NCBI GenBank assembly: GCA_000733355.1
Contig: JNVV01000001.1
Span: 4,180,069 to 4,244,068, forward strand
Reading direction: 5' to 3'
Length of the DNA stretch: 64,000 nucleotides
DNA from: Falciphora oryzae
Lineage: Eukaryota; Ascomycota; Sordariomycetes; Magnaporthales; Magnaporthaceae
Below, piece by piece: positions 30,732 to 43,974 of the stretch. A program made the position numbers and the translations under genes. Positions within the stretch are counted from its first letter, which is position 1. Every line of letters begins with the position of its first letter. Below the pieces are notes generated by a model that saw only the letters and a list, made by a program, of their open reading frames with translations, did no database searches and was not told the DNA's origin.

Positions 30732-33700
30732 ATGTCGCAGCACCGCATCGCCAACGCCGTCGACGGCCTGATATCCCACCTCGTCCCCGTAGATCCCAGC
30801 AACCCCGAGCTCTCGCAGGAGCGCCATGCGGCCTGCTTCCAGATAGTCAAGAACATTCTTAATACGTGCGTCGTGCAGCGTCCATCAGCTGTCGTGTCGC
30901 CTACCCTACCTGCTGCCTGGTACCCAGCCACTAACACGCCCACCCACATAGTCATGGAGCGACGTCCATCGCGTCCGATGCGAACCACGCCTCCGACCTG
31001 ATCAAGCGCAAGCTGATCAACACAAATCCTAGCCAAGCCCTGCGCTTCTCCAACCTGTACACCCGCCTGCTGTCCCTGCCCGTGCTCGACAAGAAGTGGG
31101 CCATCCTCTACCTCCTATACCAGCTCTCCGACTCGCCAGATCCCAGCGAGCCCCTTCCGGTCAGCCCGCTTGCCAAGAGGCCAGCTCCGCCGAGAGATAG
31201 GGGTGATGGCGCCCGCCGGCAAGAGGACAGGGAACAACAACCAATACCAAGGCCCTCCGCTTCTGGGGACGAGATCAACGATGCTTTTCAGCCAGGTGGA
31301 CTCCGCAAGTTCCCGCCCGACAAGGCGAGAAGGGGCCCTGAGGAGGCCAAGGCCGCGGCCGCTGCTGCCGATGCCGCCGGGGGCGATGCTATGGACATAG
31401 ACCCGGCGCCTCCACAGAGGGACGTGTCGCTGAAGTCGACGCTCCTGGCGGACAACTCGGTCGAGCCGAACCCGTCCGAGACGGTGCTCCTGCGGGACCT
31501 ACCCTTCACGTTACAGGGGCTCTCCTCGGCCACGCTCCCTTTCGCGGGCGAGACGGCACTGAAGCTGCCTGCAACACTGCCTGCGCCCATCATCTCGCTC
31601 CTCCACCTGCTGGCCGAGCCGTCGCTGCTCTACCGCCGCCTGGATGTTTTTGTCAAATCGCCGGCGACGGGCCTGCTGGGCCAGAGCCTGCGGGCGGCCA
31701 TCACCAGCGAGCTGCGGTCGTACCTGAGCCTGGTGGCAACGCTCGAGGCGCAGGTGCGGCGGGCGCTCGCGGCGCTAGACGGATCAGCGCCGCGGTCTGG
31801 GATCGGGCGGGCGGGCGTGACACTCAAGCGCCTCGTGGTGTGGACGCGCGAGGCCACGATGGGGCTGCGGCTGCTGTCACTAATAGCCGAAGAGTCGGGC
31901 AGCCGGCGCGGTGGCGCGCTCATCTCGCTGGTGCACAGCTTCTCGACCTCGCACGGCGACCCGACGGTGGGCGCGTTCGCGGAGCGGCTGCTGGCACACG
32001 TCACGCGGCCCTTCTACAATATGTTGCGGCACTGGATCTACGACGGCGAGCTCTCGGATCCGTACTGCGAGTTCTTCGTGCGCGAGCAGGACCCGGGCGC
32101 GGCCAAATACCACGAGGCCAAGGCACGCGGGCTCAGTTCGGTATGGAACGACAAGTTCGAGGTGGACGAGGCCATGGTGCCCAGCATCATGAGCGCCGAC
32201 TTTGCGCAAAAGGTGTTCCTCATCGGCAAGTCGCTCAACTTCATCCGCCACAGCTGCGGCGACTCGGAGTGGGTTGAGGCCTACGGCAAGGCCGCGTCCA
32301 AGGAGCTGCGCTACGGCGACACGGCCACGCTCGAGGGCTGGATCGACGAGGCGTACAAGACCACCATGAAGCGCCTCATGCACCTCATGACGTCCAAGTT
32401 CCACCTGTTCGAGCACCTGCAGGCCATGAAGGACTACATCCTGCTCGGCCAGGGCGACTTTATCGCCCTGCTGATGGAGTCGCTGGCGCCCAACCTCGAC
32501 CGCCCCGCCGGCGCTCAGTACCGTCACACCCTGACGGCCAAGCTCGAGGAGGCCATCCGCGGCTCCAACGCCCAGTACGCCAGCCCCGAGGTGCTCCGCC
32601 GCCTCGACGCGCGCATGCTGCAGCTGTCCCAGGGCGACATCGGCTGGGACCTGTTCACGCTCGAGTACAAGATCGACGCCCCCGTCGACTGCATCCTGAC
32701 CGAGTGGCACAGCCGCCAGTACCTCAAGATGTTCAACTTCCTGTGGCGCGTCAAGCGCGTCGAGTTCGCCCTGCACTCGACCTGGCGCCGCTGCATGACT
32801 GGCTCGCGCGGGGTCTTGCAGTCCGACGACCCGGCCGTCGCCCAGACCTGGAAGTCCACCCGCGGCGTCCTGGCCGAGATGATACACTGGGCCGGCCAAC
32901 TGCAGTATTACATCCTGTTCGAGGTCATCGAGGCCTCGTGGGGCCAGCTCCAGGCCGCCCTGTCGCGCGAGGACGCCACCCTGGACGACCTCATCACCGC
33001 GCACACGACCTACCTGAACACCATCACCCAAAAGGGCCTGCTCGGCGCGAAGCAGCGCCGCGGCGCCACCGGGGTTGCCGACACATCTATTGTCGACGCC
33101 GGCGCCGCCGACGAGGAGCGGTCCGTGCCTATGAACCAGATCGCGGACCTGCTGCGCAACATCCTCTCGTACCGCGACTGCGTCGACGGCCTCTACTCGT
33201 GGGCCGTCTCGGACTTTACGGAGCGCCAGAACGACGCCTTCCACCAGACGGCCCGCGGCGGCAACACCAGGGCCCGCCGGAGCGCCGACGACGTGGAGAT
33301 GGGCGGCACACAAGCCCACAACCACCCCAACGTCAACCAACGCCACCACCCCCACCACCAGGCCAACAGCAGCAACCCGCCGCTCTCCTTCGCCTCCACG
33401 GCCACGTCGGAGCTGCCCGCGCTGCANNNNNNNNNNNNNNNNNNNNNNNNNNNNNNNNNNNNNNNNNGATGGGCGGCACACAAGCCCACAACCACCCCAA
33501 CGTCAACCAACGCCACCACCCCCCCCACCAGGCCAACAGCAGCAACCCGCCGCTCTCCTTCGCCTCCACGGCCACGTCGGAGCTGCCCGCGCTGCAGGAG
33601 CGCCTGCGCACGCTGGGCTCCGACTTCCGCCGGCGCGTGCAGCGCCTGCTGGGCGACCTGGCCTACCAGACGGAGCACGAGACCCGCTTCCTGGGCATCG

Positions 33701-33837
33701 CCATGAACTTCAACGACGTCTACCAGCCCACCCTCCGCAGCGCGCGGCACCACAAGCCCTCGAGCGGCAGGTCCACCGCGCAGGGCGGGTCGTACCCCGG
33801 CTCCGTGAGGGGTGGGGTGGGTGGTGGTGGGGAGTGA
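30732..33837 (+). CDS. Gamma-tubulin complex component 3 (GCP3/Spc98/Alp6), with assembly gap
   Basis: Spindle-pole-body protein that binds gamma-tubulin and nucleates microtubules. Exon 1 is 30732-30865 and exon 2 30952-33837; the 86-nt intron joins ILNT-HGATSIASDANHAS. Family segments include DLPFTLQGLSSATLPF, RPFYNMLRHWIYDGELSDPY (GRIP1 part) and, in the GRIP2 part, YKIDAPVDCILTEW with MKMF-type FNFLWRVKRVEFAL. Near the 3' end the assembly has a 129-bp direct duplication around 41 Ns. The duplicate plus gap (170 bp) breaks the frame; treating it as one copy gives 949 aa ending in a Gly-rich tail. The gene is therefore probably intact in the organism. Confidence 0.9.
33298..33596. other. 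Scaffold gap (33427-33467) flanked by duplicated contig ends
   Basis: 33298-33426 and 33468-33596 are the same 129 bp with one mismatch (A versus C inside a C-rich run), separated by 41 Ns. This is the signature of two contigs that overlap but were joined with a spacer. Confidence 0.9.
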
Positions 33838-36099
33838 GACAGGAATTGGCTTTCTCGCTAGCAAGCACCCTGGCTCTGGGTCGGTCCTGCGTTTATCTCG
33901 CACTGATGTCGAGGTAGCGTTGAGGGCTGAGGGGGGTCGTTCACCAAACAAAACCTTATTGGCGACGTGGTATGGTCCCTGATGTCATTCCTTCAATAGA
34001 CCGGGATGATGGCGAGATACAACGACGCCAAAACGCGAGGGTTTCTTAGGAACCGCGGTGCCTTATTTTTCAGGTTGGCTTCAGTGGGCGTTTGTTTATT
34101 GTTTCATGTATATGATTGTGTGTTTCTTCGTTTTGACTCTCGTTTGCTTTTTGCTTTTTTTTTTGCTTCCAGGTTCAGGTTTATTCTCGGCTCTGACCAC
34201 CATCATCGTTGACGTTATGGAGCATGCTTTCGTTTCCGGGATTTATACCCCACCACGGCGGGCAAGGGGGCGTGTGTGTGCGCGACGACGGCGCCGGAAA
34301 CAGCTGAACGGATAGACAGACGGACGGACGGACGTCGTAACGGACTCTGGGATTGAAGAGTCCAGGCCCCAGGGTGGCGTTTACATACATACTGTTGGAT
34401 GCTACACAGTATATAAAAACCAGAACGCGCCTGGATGCAAAAGCCAAGGAAGGGGGATCAGATGGGCCATGCCGTGTCATATATATGCATACCCAGATAT
34501 ATCGGGAATCTTGTGCGTGTGTGGAGGAGGACGCACTGGAGGGATCAGAAGTTGGCTTACTCTGCGCCGCCGCCCGCCTGTCTCGGGTCCGCAGGATGCG
34601 CGCGCAGCAGGCATCTACCTGGATACCTAGCCTCGGATGGGCTATTCCATCCAGACCTCTTGCTCGCTGCACAAACGCCTCCCCCTCCGCATTCCTCCAC
34701 GCCCGTCGGTCGCTGCCCTCGTCGCAGTCAGGGACTCCCCCGAGACATGGGTCCCCACGAGCATCATCATGGCCGCTCCCCTCATCCACCCCTCCATGAC
34801 CTCGACCGCCGCCTTACCAATGAACGCGTGAACCGCGCCTGTTGTTTACCTTGCCCTTCCTCGCCCCGCTTACCTGCATGCGGCCAGAATAGCGAGCCCA
34901 TATGCAATGCACGTCATCTCTGCTTCTCCCGCCACCCCGGCCAGGCCCGGCTCCCCCTGCCTTCTTGGCCGACAGGCAGCACCGATGACGGCGACGGCCA
35001 GGTTTGCCGTGCGTCCGCCGTCCGTCCTTGTTGATGCACGACCACTGCGGTCCATCAAAGCCCGAAGCCGTCGTCACATGCAAAACAAAACAAGGCGTTT
35101 CAGAAAGCAGATTCTGCTATTGTCCTATATGGTAGATGCAGAATAACTAACTCATCGTTCATCGTCCGTCATTCAGTCATGATAGCCAGCGCCCTCCTCC
35201 CAATACAAGCGGGAATGGGGCCGATATGATATGATGTTGTTGGCAATGTCCCTCTCCTTCCCAGAGAGAAAAGAAAGCAAATATGAGCCAGGACGATAAG
35301 AGAAAGAGTGCAAAAGAAAAAAGAAAAAAAAAAAAAAAAAACTAGAGAAGCAAACCCATGCCAAGGTTATTGCTACCGCCCACCAAACCATGCCCAACCA
35401 GTTCCTGTACATGATGTTTTAATCCACCAAATTCCAACCAAGCCTCCGGTGTAACAAAGTACAAGACCACCAGGTTTGAAACCAGGTGGGAAGAGTAGAG
35501 TGTCGAACTGCAGTTCATCTCATCATGCTGAGATGGGCACACTATCGACACCGGAACTGCGAAGCATTGTCGCAGTCCCTGGTATTAGAGAAGAAGATTT
35601 TTTCCCCAAACAGAAGAGACCAGAGCGGGTATTAGTGTAGAGCCGCCATTCCAGGCGGATAAGGAGCTCATGCCCCGATGATGCGGATGCTGATGAACGT
35701 CGCACGCTGCATGCCACGCCCGAAGGCCAGGCAGGTAATAATATTGCAACGGTGATTATTCCGCAGGTGAGCCAGAGGGGGTAGAGTCTCCGTGTGTCGT
35801 AACAGTCATAGTAGGTGATGTATATCGGGGGAGCGATGATGGCCTGTCTTTCTTCTTTCAAGCTGTTGTGCTGTCGCGGGTCGGCCCGTCTTTTGTAGCC
35901 TCCAGAATAGAGCGTTGGTAATCCTTTGCACGCGAGGATATCCAGTAAATTTCCTCTCGAACAAGTCAAGGACAAGTCAAACAACTTCCTGCCAGATCTC
36001 CAGTGCCATATCCAGTATCTCAACACAGATAGGTTCTCCAAGGGAGCAAGCAGGGCAGCCCAGGCAGTTAGGTGGTTCGCCGTCGCGGGGATGAGTGTT
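33838..36099. other. Intergenic between convergent GCP3 and wee1
   Basis: About 2.3 kb with the 3' flanks of both genes. It has a T-rich patch near 34140-34170 and an 18-A run at 35324-35341. Several short frames exist but none shows a domain or consistent codon use. Confidence 0.55.
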
Positions 36100-39000
36100 T
36101 CAGACGTCCACCATCTCAACGTCGTCGTTGGTGATAGACTTCTCGGCTGTGGTGCCCTCGGGGCCCCAGTTGCCCTCGAAGACGGTCGCGGGAGCCCGAC
36201 GGGTCCTCGAGACCCAGCTGATCGACGAGAAGTCGAGGATCTCACGGACACGTGGTCGTGCGGCCGCCTGGGGTTGGATCATCCACCGGACGATAGCATC
36301 GAGCGAGCCCTGGTCAGCCGAGTCTCGCATAAAGGCTGGGGCGGCAGGCTCTTGAACGCGCTTAGGCGAGCCGAAAAGGTTGCTAGGGTTGTAGGTCTGC
36401 TGAACACGGCCGAAAGGGAACTCGCGCTGCGGCGTGCCAAAGGCACCCACAAGCTCCTCATAAGGCGTGGGGTCCTGGGTCAACGGCACTCCGCGCGCGT
36501 CCCGCTTGATGTCCTGGGCTTCAGCCGAGGTCAGGGATTCGACGAGCGAAAGGTCGCCTTCCCGCAGCGCAACCCAAGTCGGGCCGTTGTCGGGAAGGAA
36601 GGAGTTGGTGGCGATTTCAAGGACTATGAGACCGAGGGCGAAGATGTCGGCAGGCTTGTCGACCTGACCCTGGAGGATCTCAGGACTGAGGTACTCGCGA
36701 TCACCCTCAGCCTCGACGTGCCTGGGGGCCGGCCAGGTGGTGGCCATGCCAAAGTCACCAATCTTGAGCGTGCCGTCAAAGGTGATCAAGATGTTGGCTG
36801 GCTTCAGATCGAGATGGATAAATCCGGCATCATGGATGGCGTTCAGACCCTATTGAACAACGTTAGTCACATGCGTACACAAAGTTCACCATATTACACC
36901 AACGTACCTGTGCGACCTCGAGGAGGATCTTCCAGATCCGGAAGTCGTCGAGGCGACCAAGGTGGCCAATATCGCCCAGAAACTTCTCTAGGCTGCCCTC
37001 TTCGCAGAACTCGGTCTGAATGTAGAGGTGGCCCCGGTGCTCCCAGCTGTCCTCGAACTGGAGGATGTTGTCGGAGCCCTTCAGAGCCTTCAAGACCTCG
37101 ACTTCGCGCATCTTGTTCTCGCGGTCCTTGTTGCCAGTAAACGCATGCCGGAGCTTCTTCACAGCATAAACACGCTCAGCAACAGGGGTGGGCGGCGTGC
37201 CGTTGACACTGCCGAATGTCTTTGGGGCAGGGAGGCTCGAGGCGCGGAAGACCTGCGAGAACTCGCCCTTGCCGATGGACTCAATCTTGGTGAAGCGCGA
37301 GGCGAGCACCAGGTCGATATCACCAGGGCCAGTGCCGTTGACTGGAGTGATGGCACGGCGGCTGCCGAAATCGAAGACGGAGCCACGCCCAGTAGTCGTG
37401 GTAGGGGTGGCCGGCGGGTTCACCGCCAGACGACGGGCTGGCTCGTCATGGCCCGAGATTGAGAGACGGCTGGCATCAGGAGGCACAACAGCCTCCGATG
37501 GCGTCTTTGGGCTCGCTGGAGACACATCGCCAATCTTAGCAAACTCCAGCTTGGTGTTGAAAACATTGCCACCAAGCGTAGGCGTTGTCGGCGCCATGTC
37601 GTGGTCGAGCGAAGTAGTGTAGGCCCGTCCCCGCCGGACACCGCGCTCGAGAGCGGCAGGCAGGTGCGACATGGTAGCACATGATGCCCGGGTTCGCGGG
37701 GCAGCCGGTGAAGCCGCCACGTCGAACAAGTCCAGAGTGTCCTTTTCCGTCCGATAAAACTTGACAGGCAGACGTGACTTACTACTCAGCTCCGTCGGGT
37801 TTGCTCGAGCAACTGAACCACCAAATGCGGATGCAGATGGGGCGAAAGTGCGGCGATTGCCCAGGGGCGTCGAGTGGATGGCTCCTGTAGACACAGATTT
37901 CGCTGTGACCAGAGCTTTGGTCGGGGTAGGAGGCAACTCAGCATCTTGTGTCAGCGGCGCGTCCCCATCGCTATCAAAGCTGAGCAGGCTGCTCTTGCGG
38001 CTGTGACTGCTCCGCAGCTTGAAGAGCCCCCCAGGCCTCTCAGAGCTCCCAAAGCCCGCAAAGCTGGGCTTCGGCGCGGGGCTGAAGGGGCTCTGAGTCG
38101 AGATGAGGGATCGTCGCTGCTTGCGGGCACTCCCAGACGAGGGTGGGTAAGTGTTGTGAGGGTAGTTCTGACTCGACTGGTACACGTCTCTCCTGTTCTT
38201 GCAGGGAGTGTCCGGCATCATCATCTTCTTGGAGCCACCGCGCTGGGCAGGCTCGATCTCCGGGTTTCGGTTCATTTTGGAGACGAGTCCAGTGGACGCC
38301 GCGAACACTGCCTGCAGCGGTTTCGCCGACTTGTACGAGGGGGTCGCGAGGGGCTCATTTGGCCTCTCGGCGCCCACGGGAAGCGACTTGGCAAAGTTCA
38401 ACGGGCCCCTGGGTCGGTCCACTGGCGCTGGTGGTGGGAAGTGGGTGGGCGAATCATCCCCCCCGACGCTGGAGCCTGACGACGAGGTAGCCATTGACGC
38501 CGTCGTCAATGTCCTCGACAGAGGGTGCGGCTGGTGGGGTGGCTTCTCGGGGAAGTGCGCAGAGGCGTTGGGGAGAGGGCCGCGCGACGAGAACGGGCTC
38601 TCGCGAGGATCAGCCTGGAGGAATTGGTCGAGGGACGCGCGGTGCTGCCTGTTACGCGGAGCCGGGGTCGACGCCTCGAATGATTGCTGGGCCAGGTACC
38701 TCTCTCCTTGTCGCTTGCCCCAGGATGATCGGGGGTCATGGCGCTGCTGCAGGGTTGACTTGCGCAGAGAAGATGAGCGCTTGGGTACAGCAGAAGGAGT
38801 GGGGGAGGATGGAACAGCAAAATCCCGGGTGATGAGCGACGCAGAGCCTGTCAGCTTGTACTCCTGGTTGATGTCGTCGTGGATCTCGAAGCTCGCGCGA
38901 GGCGGTGGTGGCGGCGGCGGCGGCGCCTGGTCGAGAATGCTGTTGAAGTCGATGCCGAGGCTTGTAATGCCGTGCAGGCTGCGCCGCTTAGCGACGGGGC

Positions 39001-39748
39001 TGCCCTGCGAATCCGTGGTCATGATGGAATCCGACCTCTTCATGGGACTCAGGGTCGATGTCGGGTAGGTCTCGCTCTTGGTGTCCAGGAAGCGCGTGGT
39101 CGACGAGCCGCCCTTGGAGGCACCAGAAAGATCCAGGTGCATGCTGTGACGCGACCCGGCCTTTTGCCCGAGGATGCACGAGCGACCACTCTGGCCAAAA
39201 GTTTGGGCAAACGAGTTGAAGTTATTTTCCTGGCCCGAGAAGGCGTCGGGACTTGAAGTAAGGGGCGGCGGCGGGGCGTTGCCGGCGTCGTTGTTGGAGC
39301 TCAGAGCCCTCTTGAGGGGGCTGCGCGGCGAGGGGCGCGTGCGCGAAGGCTTGGCGGAAGCGGCCTTGGGGCGCGACGAGCGGAGCGACAGCTTCACGTT
39401 GGAGCGAAATGGCGATGGCGAGCCCACGGGGGTATGCGAGACGTGTGCCGATTGATGGAAAGGTGTTGAGTGGGCGAAGGTTGATGCGGGCGCGGGGTGG
39501 GGCGACGCGACCGATTGTTGTTGCTGACTGCGGAACTGTTGGGGGCAAGGTGATTGTGGCGACGGCGAGTTGGGCGAACTGGCCGCGTTGTCAGAGCTAT
39601 CCGAGGCAGTGCGCATGAGGTGGAATTTGGATGGTGAGCGCGACAGCGACCGCCTGAGAGAGCGCACAGCAGCGCTCACGTCGACATGATGCACGCCGGT
39701 TGGCGATGGGAGCGTCAGAGTTCCCCCGCTGGAGTTTGAGAACGACAT
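36100..39748 (-). CDS. wee1: Wee1-type CDK-inhibitory kinase, 1196 aa
   Basis: Nuclear kinase that phosphorylates Cdk1 on the inhibitory Tyr and delays mitosis. Exon 1 is 39748-36908 and exon 2 36849-36100; the 58-nt intron (GTACGTT..TAG, GACTAAC branch site) lies inside the kinase domain and joins LLEVAQ-GLNAIHDAGFIHLDLKPANI. About 820 N-terminal residues are disordered and rich in Ser-Pro/Thr-Pro, as expected for a CDK-regulated Wee1. The kinase domain starts at RFTKIESIGKGEFSQVF (Gly-rich loop) and has YAVKKL (Lys), HLDLKPANI (catalytic loop), KIGDFGMA (DFG), and GDREYLSPEIL. The EGDREY activation segment distinguishes Wee1 from general Ser/Thr kinases. The C-terminus is short and acidic. 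Full length and intact. Confidence 0.94.
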
Positions 39749-42700
39749 TGCTCTGGAATGCGACGGTCTAACTCCGAAACGCTGCTCCCGTGCTTGCTTT
39801 TAAGCTGTGCGGCTGCAGCGCATGCGCCCGAGGGTGGGATCCCGTGCGATGCAGCTGAGGGAGAAAAAAAGAGGAAAAAAAAAACGAGGCAGACAACAAC
39901 TGCCGGCTGGATGTCGGTCGGAAGGGTAAGCTACCTCTATATTGTCGGCGGATATACGAGGAAGGTGCGCCTCGTAGACCTGCGGTGGCTTGCTTGTGAT
40001 GCGGCAGATCAGAGAAAGCGCTGCTCTAATGATCTGATTTTTGAAACAAAAAGCACAACGAGAAGAGGCGGCGCAGGGCTGGAACGGTCCGTTTCTTAGC
40101 AGTGGAAAGTACCTGCCTGCATGAAGAGAAGAATGATGGATGAAGGGCGACGAGGAAGGTGAGCGCCACCGTAAGATGAGGAGGGGGGAGAGAAGAAGGG
40201 GGATGCGACTGGTTCGATCTACACCATGGTTCGGGGCGGTGGTGGTGTTTTGTTTTGTGGCCAGCGCCGACTTGAGGTGGTGTTGGTTGCTTGCGGTGTT
40301 GGCTGGCGCGCACAGTCGAGGAATGTCCGGGACGGGTCGTTGGCGGCGGCGATGGTCGGAGGTAAAGTACACACACACAGTCCTGCGTTTACGCTGAGAA
40401 GGCAGTCACAGCCCGCGTGGCGAAAAATGATGTCAACGACGGCACTCTGGACTCTGGACCTGCGCTTGCAAGAGCGACGATGCTCGATGCTCTCCCGCTG
40501 GGACGACGGCTACAAGAGTCGAAAAGCCCCAAGTTCTTCAGTCGCGGGTCGCGGGTGGTCGCGGGTGTTTGATGGACGGCGGACAGGAAGGACGAGCGGG
40601 CGACAGGTTGACAGGAGGCATGGACCGGACTTTCAATTTTGGAGGGTCGAGGGGGTCGGGGTGGATGCGCGTGTGTGTGTGTGCTGGAGTGGATGCGGGT
40701 TCGTCGTGGGAAAATCCCCCCCAGTCATGCCCCGAGGCCGACGGATTGCCGCCTTCTGAGTGGCCGGCGTCGCGTGTTGTTTACTCTCTTACCCAATTGG
40801 GACCATGTGCATAAGTGGGACGCGTCTTCCCTGTCCACTCTTGGGCAGGGGTCTGGCCTAACCTGGCCCCGCTTCCTGGCTTGGGTCGTTTTTGTCCCAG
40901 CCAGCAAGCGCGCTTTTGCTCCGTCCACGCCCGCGCCTTCCCTGCTTGCACTCCCATGGACTGGGCAGACTGTGGCCAGCCAAAGCCAGACCTTCTGTCC
41001 TCAGCACGCTGAGGAGGCGGGAAAATCGATATTGCACTCCCCCAGCCTCCCTCCTCCCACTCCCCCATGCATCCCATCCCATCTGCCCACCCACCTGTTG
41101 GGCGAGTGCCCATTTCCCGCTTTCCGGTTTCCCATATTGCACTCGTAAATGTGTTTTTCATGCCACGAGGCCTCGGCTGGGCTGGGCTGGGCATGGTTGG
41201 GAATCCCGTCGCTTCCGCCTGCCGCACACGCTCTACTGTGTGCCTAGGTACCCAAGTATCTTCATTGCGGGCGGCCGAACCGAAGAATGCGAGAGACAAT
41301 AGACCCCAGACTAGACCAGCAACCCTAAACCGTTTGCCTCTCGTGTCCCACGCCATGCCTCCACCGGGCTCGTTCGCTGTTGTTGTTGTTGTGTTTCTGT
41401 TTTGTTGTTTTCTTACTGTCTTTGACCTTTGGCTGCGTCGTTTGTCCGTGCTGCAGCAGCCGCCGCCCCAGCGGTCCTCCATTGTTGCTTTGGCCGCTGG
41501 CCTTTCGCTCCCCCTCTCCCCGTGCGGGATACCTCCATCATTGACTCAGGCCGGTGGCCAGCCCAGCGAGAAAGTCGCCACCTGGTCTGCGTCAAGGCGT
41601 TTCACGGGAGAGAAGGCGGCTTCGCGCCCATGCCATCCCTGCCCTGCGCGCGAGGAGCGGGCAGGACTTGGGACGATTTTTTTCTCTTCCCCCTCGCTAC
41701 CTTTTCTGCTCTGTTTTGATTTTCGCTGTGCATCTTGGCTCCCCCCTCCATCCCACTCTCCCCATCCCGGCCACCACCCACCACCCCGACCCAGCCGTCC
41801 GCCAGTGCCGTAAAATGCCGACCCAATCAGGAGCCCACACCACCATGTGCCTGGTTCGTGATCTTCGTACGGTAAAACGGCGACACCTTAGCTTAGCGTC
41901 GAGGCTGGATTGCAAGCTTGTGAAGCTGGGAGCACCCTGGAGCCTTGGGGCTGGCCACCCGCTGCTAGGGAAAGGGACCCATCACACCACCACGCCCCCA
42001 GTGCCTGCGGTGGCTGTTCCCATTCGCCCTCCCGCAAAACGGCCGAAAAGGGTCATCGCTGCTGCTGCGGGAAGGGTTCCCTGGAGTCCCTTGTGGTAGG
42101 ACGGAGATCTGCGCCGCAGCCTCCAACAGCGAAAACAACACAACGAAGATCCAAAATGCACAATGGAGGAGGAGGAGGAGGGGTACCGTTGATCGCCCTT
42201 GCCGTGCCCGCGCCCGTGTGTTTACTTGTTCCCAAAACGGCAACCAACAAAACACCTCACCGGGTTGCCAGTTGTGCTATCATGATATCCATCATGGATC
42301 TGTCTGCTGGCAAAGTCTGGGCCTCTGGTTGTGCCCAACCTCGCAGCATGCGCAGAATACGTACCCGCCACCACTAGGAGGCCGTCGCCCGGCCCATGCA
42401 CACCCAGCACACACTTTAGTGATCGCGGCAGATCGATGGTATCCCCCGCCGTGGGCTGCTGGCGATCAGCTGCACGAGACTGGAGACGGCTGGGGCGCCA
42501 GGAACGCCAGGCAGAGAATCAGAGCATGCCACACTCTGCCTGTCACTCCTGCCCGTCTTGTTTTCCTGCGCCTTGCGCCTCGCATGTGTCCCCATATCGC
42601 ATCGCCTCGCCAGCGCAAGGGATGCGTGGGAATGCAAAGGAGCCACGTTTGTTCCGGGCCCCATGACACGTGCATGCAAGCGAACAAGTCTACAAGGCGA

Positions 42701-43943
42701 CGTCACCGCCTTTCTGCAAGTCCCCCTCATTGTCTGCACAGCAGTGGAGGTTCCAGCACCGCATACGGCAAGGCTCCTCCCCTTTTCCTGCATACCGCGA
42801 GGCACACCGAATCTTTATTACCGCACTGCGCCCGCTCAGCCGTTGGAATCGTCCTGCAGAGCCCAGGGGAAAGAACCATCGTCGCCCCTATTTTCCGTTG
42901 CTATCTATCCCTTCAGCACCACCAAACTTGGAAAGACGGCGTGAGGAAAAGGGAAGAAAAGGGGGGCAGACTGGGGGACGGGGAGCCACCGGCCCGCATC
43001 CTCTGCTGCCGGCCTGAGACCTCGCCTGACATGGACTATCCTCTTGCCTCCTGATAATCAAAAGACAAAAAGAGGCAGATCAAAACAAAGGAAACAAAAT
43101 AGCAACCAAGAACGAAGGGGTGGCGCAGGTCCAGCCCGTCCGGCTGTTCTTTCTTTCTCTCTCAGCAATTTCGAGCAGAAAAAAAGGAAATAAGTGCCCC
43201 GGGGTCAAGCTCCCGTATTAACTGATCGCAATATTATCTTTTTTCATGCTGGTAGTGCTCGCCCCATTTCGCTTCGCGGGAGAGGGCGCTGAGTGGACGG
43301 ATTGCTGGCCTGCCCGCCGGAAGGAGCTCCACTTTCGGCGCCAATATCCTCCATTTTCCCAATTCCTTCAAAATGCTTTTTCTTTGAAATCATTATTTTG
43401 ATTTTCTTCGGTGCCATCAATCTTTCCTCGCGCCACGCCACGCCCGCTCCCCACGCCGGCTCATCTCTCTTGGTGTTTTCGGCATGAGCCAAAAAAAGAT
43501 TGCGATCCCTTCCCTTGTGGAACAGAACCACCACCGCCCCCTCCCTCTCCATCCCGCAAACCCATCGCTCGAGCGTTCGTCAAAGATGCGCGCGGGCTCC
43601 CGATGCAAAACACTAGCGATTGATTAAAGTGATTGCGTGCACATGAGAACGGGACAGCAAGGACCACTGATGAGGGGATTGATGATGGGGAATGATGGGG
43701 ACGATGAAGGCCGAAAAGGGACTGATCACCTCGAAAGAACCCCGTTTGACATTGACAAGAACATGGAGGAAAAAAATGCTGCGCGACATAAAAAGTGGTC
43801 TGTGCATCAATGAAGCTCAAACATCCGTTGAACAAAGAAATCCAGAACTGATAAATGATGATGGCACTTTTTGCATGGCGCAAACTCACCCGAGATCACC
43901 ACAATTTGCACACACTATTGAGGCGAGCAAGTCGTCCGCGGTC

Positions 43944-43974
<31 letters not shown>

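Noticed and set aside
31880..33481. Long minus-strand ORF (over 500 codons) opposite GCP3
   Set aside because: It is a GC-rich shadow with Val/Leu/Gly/Arg runs, and it crosses the N gap. The plus strand matches a known family over its whole length.
42218..43054. 278-codon plus-strand ORF in the wee1 upstream interval
   Set aside because: High His/Cys/Arg/Pro content, no domain, no good start context; such frames are expected by chance in GC-rich DNA.
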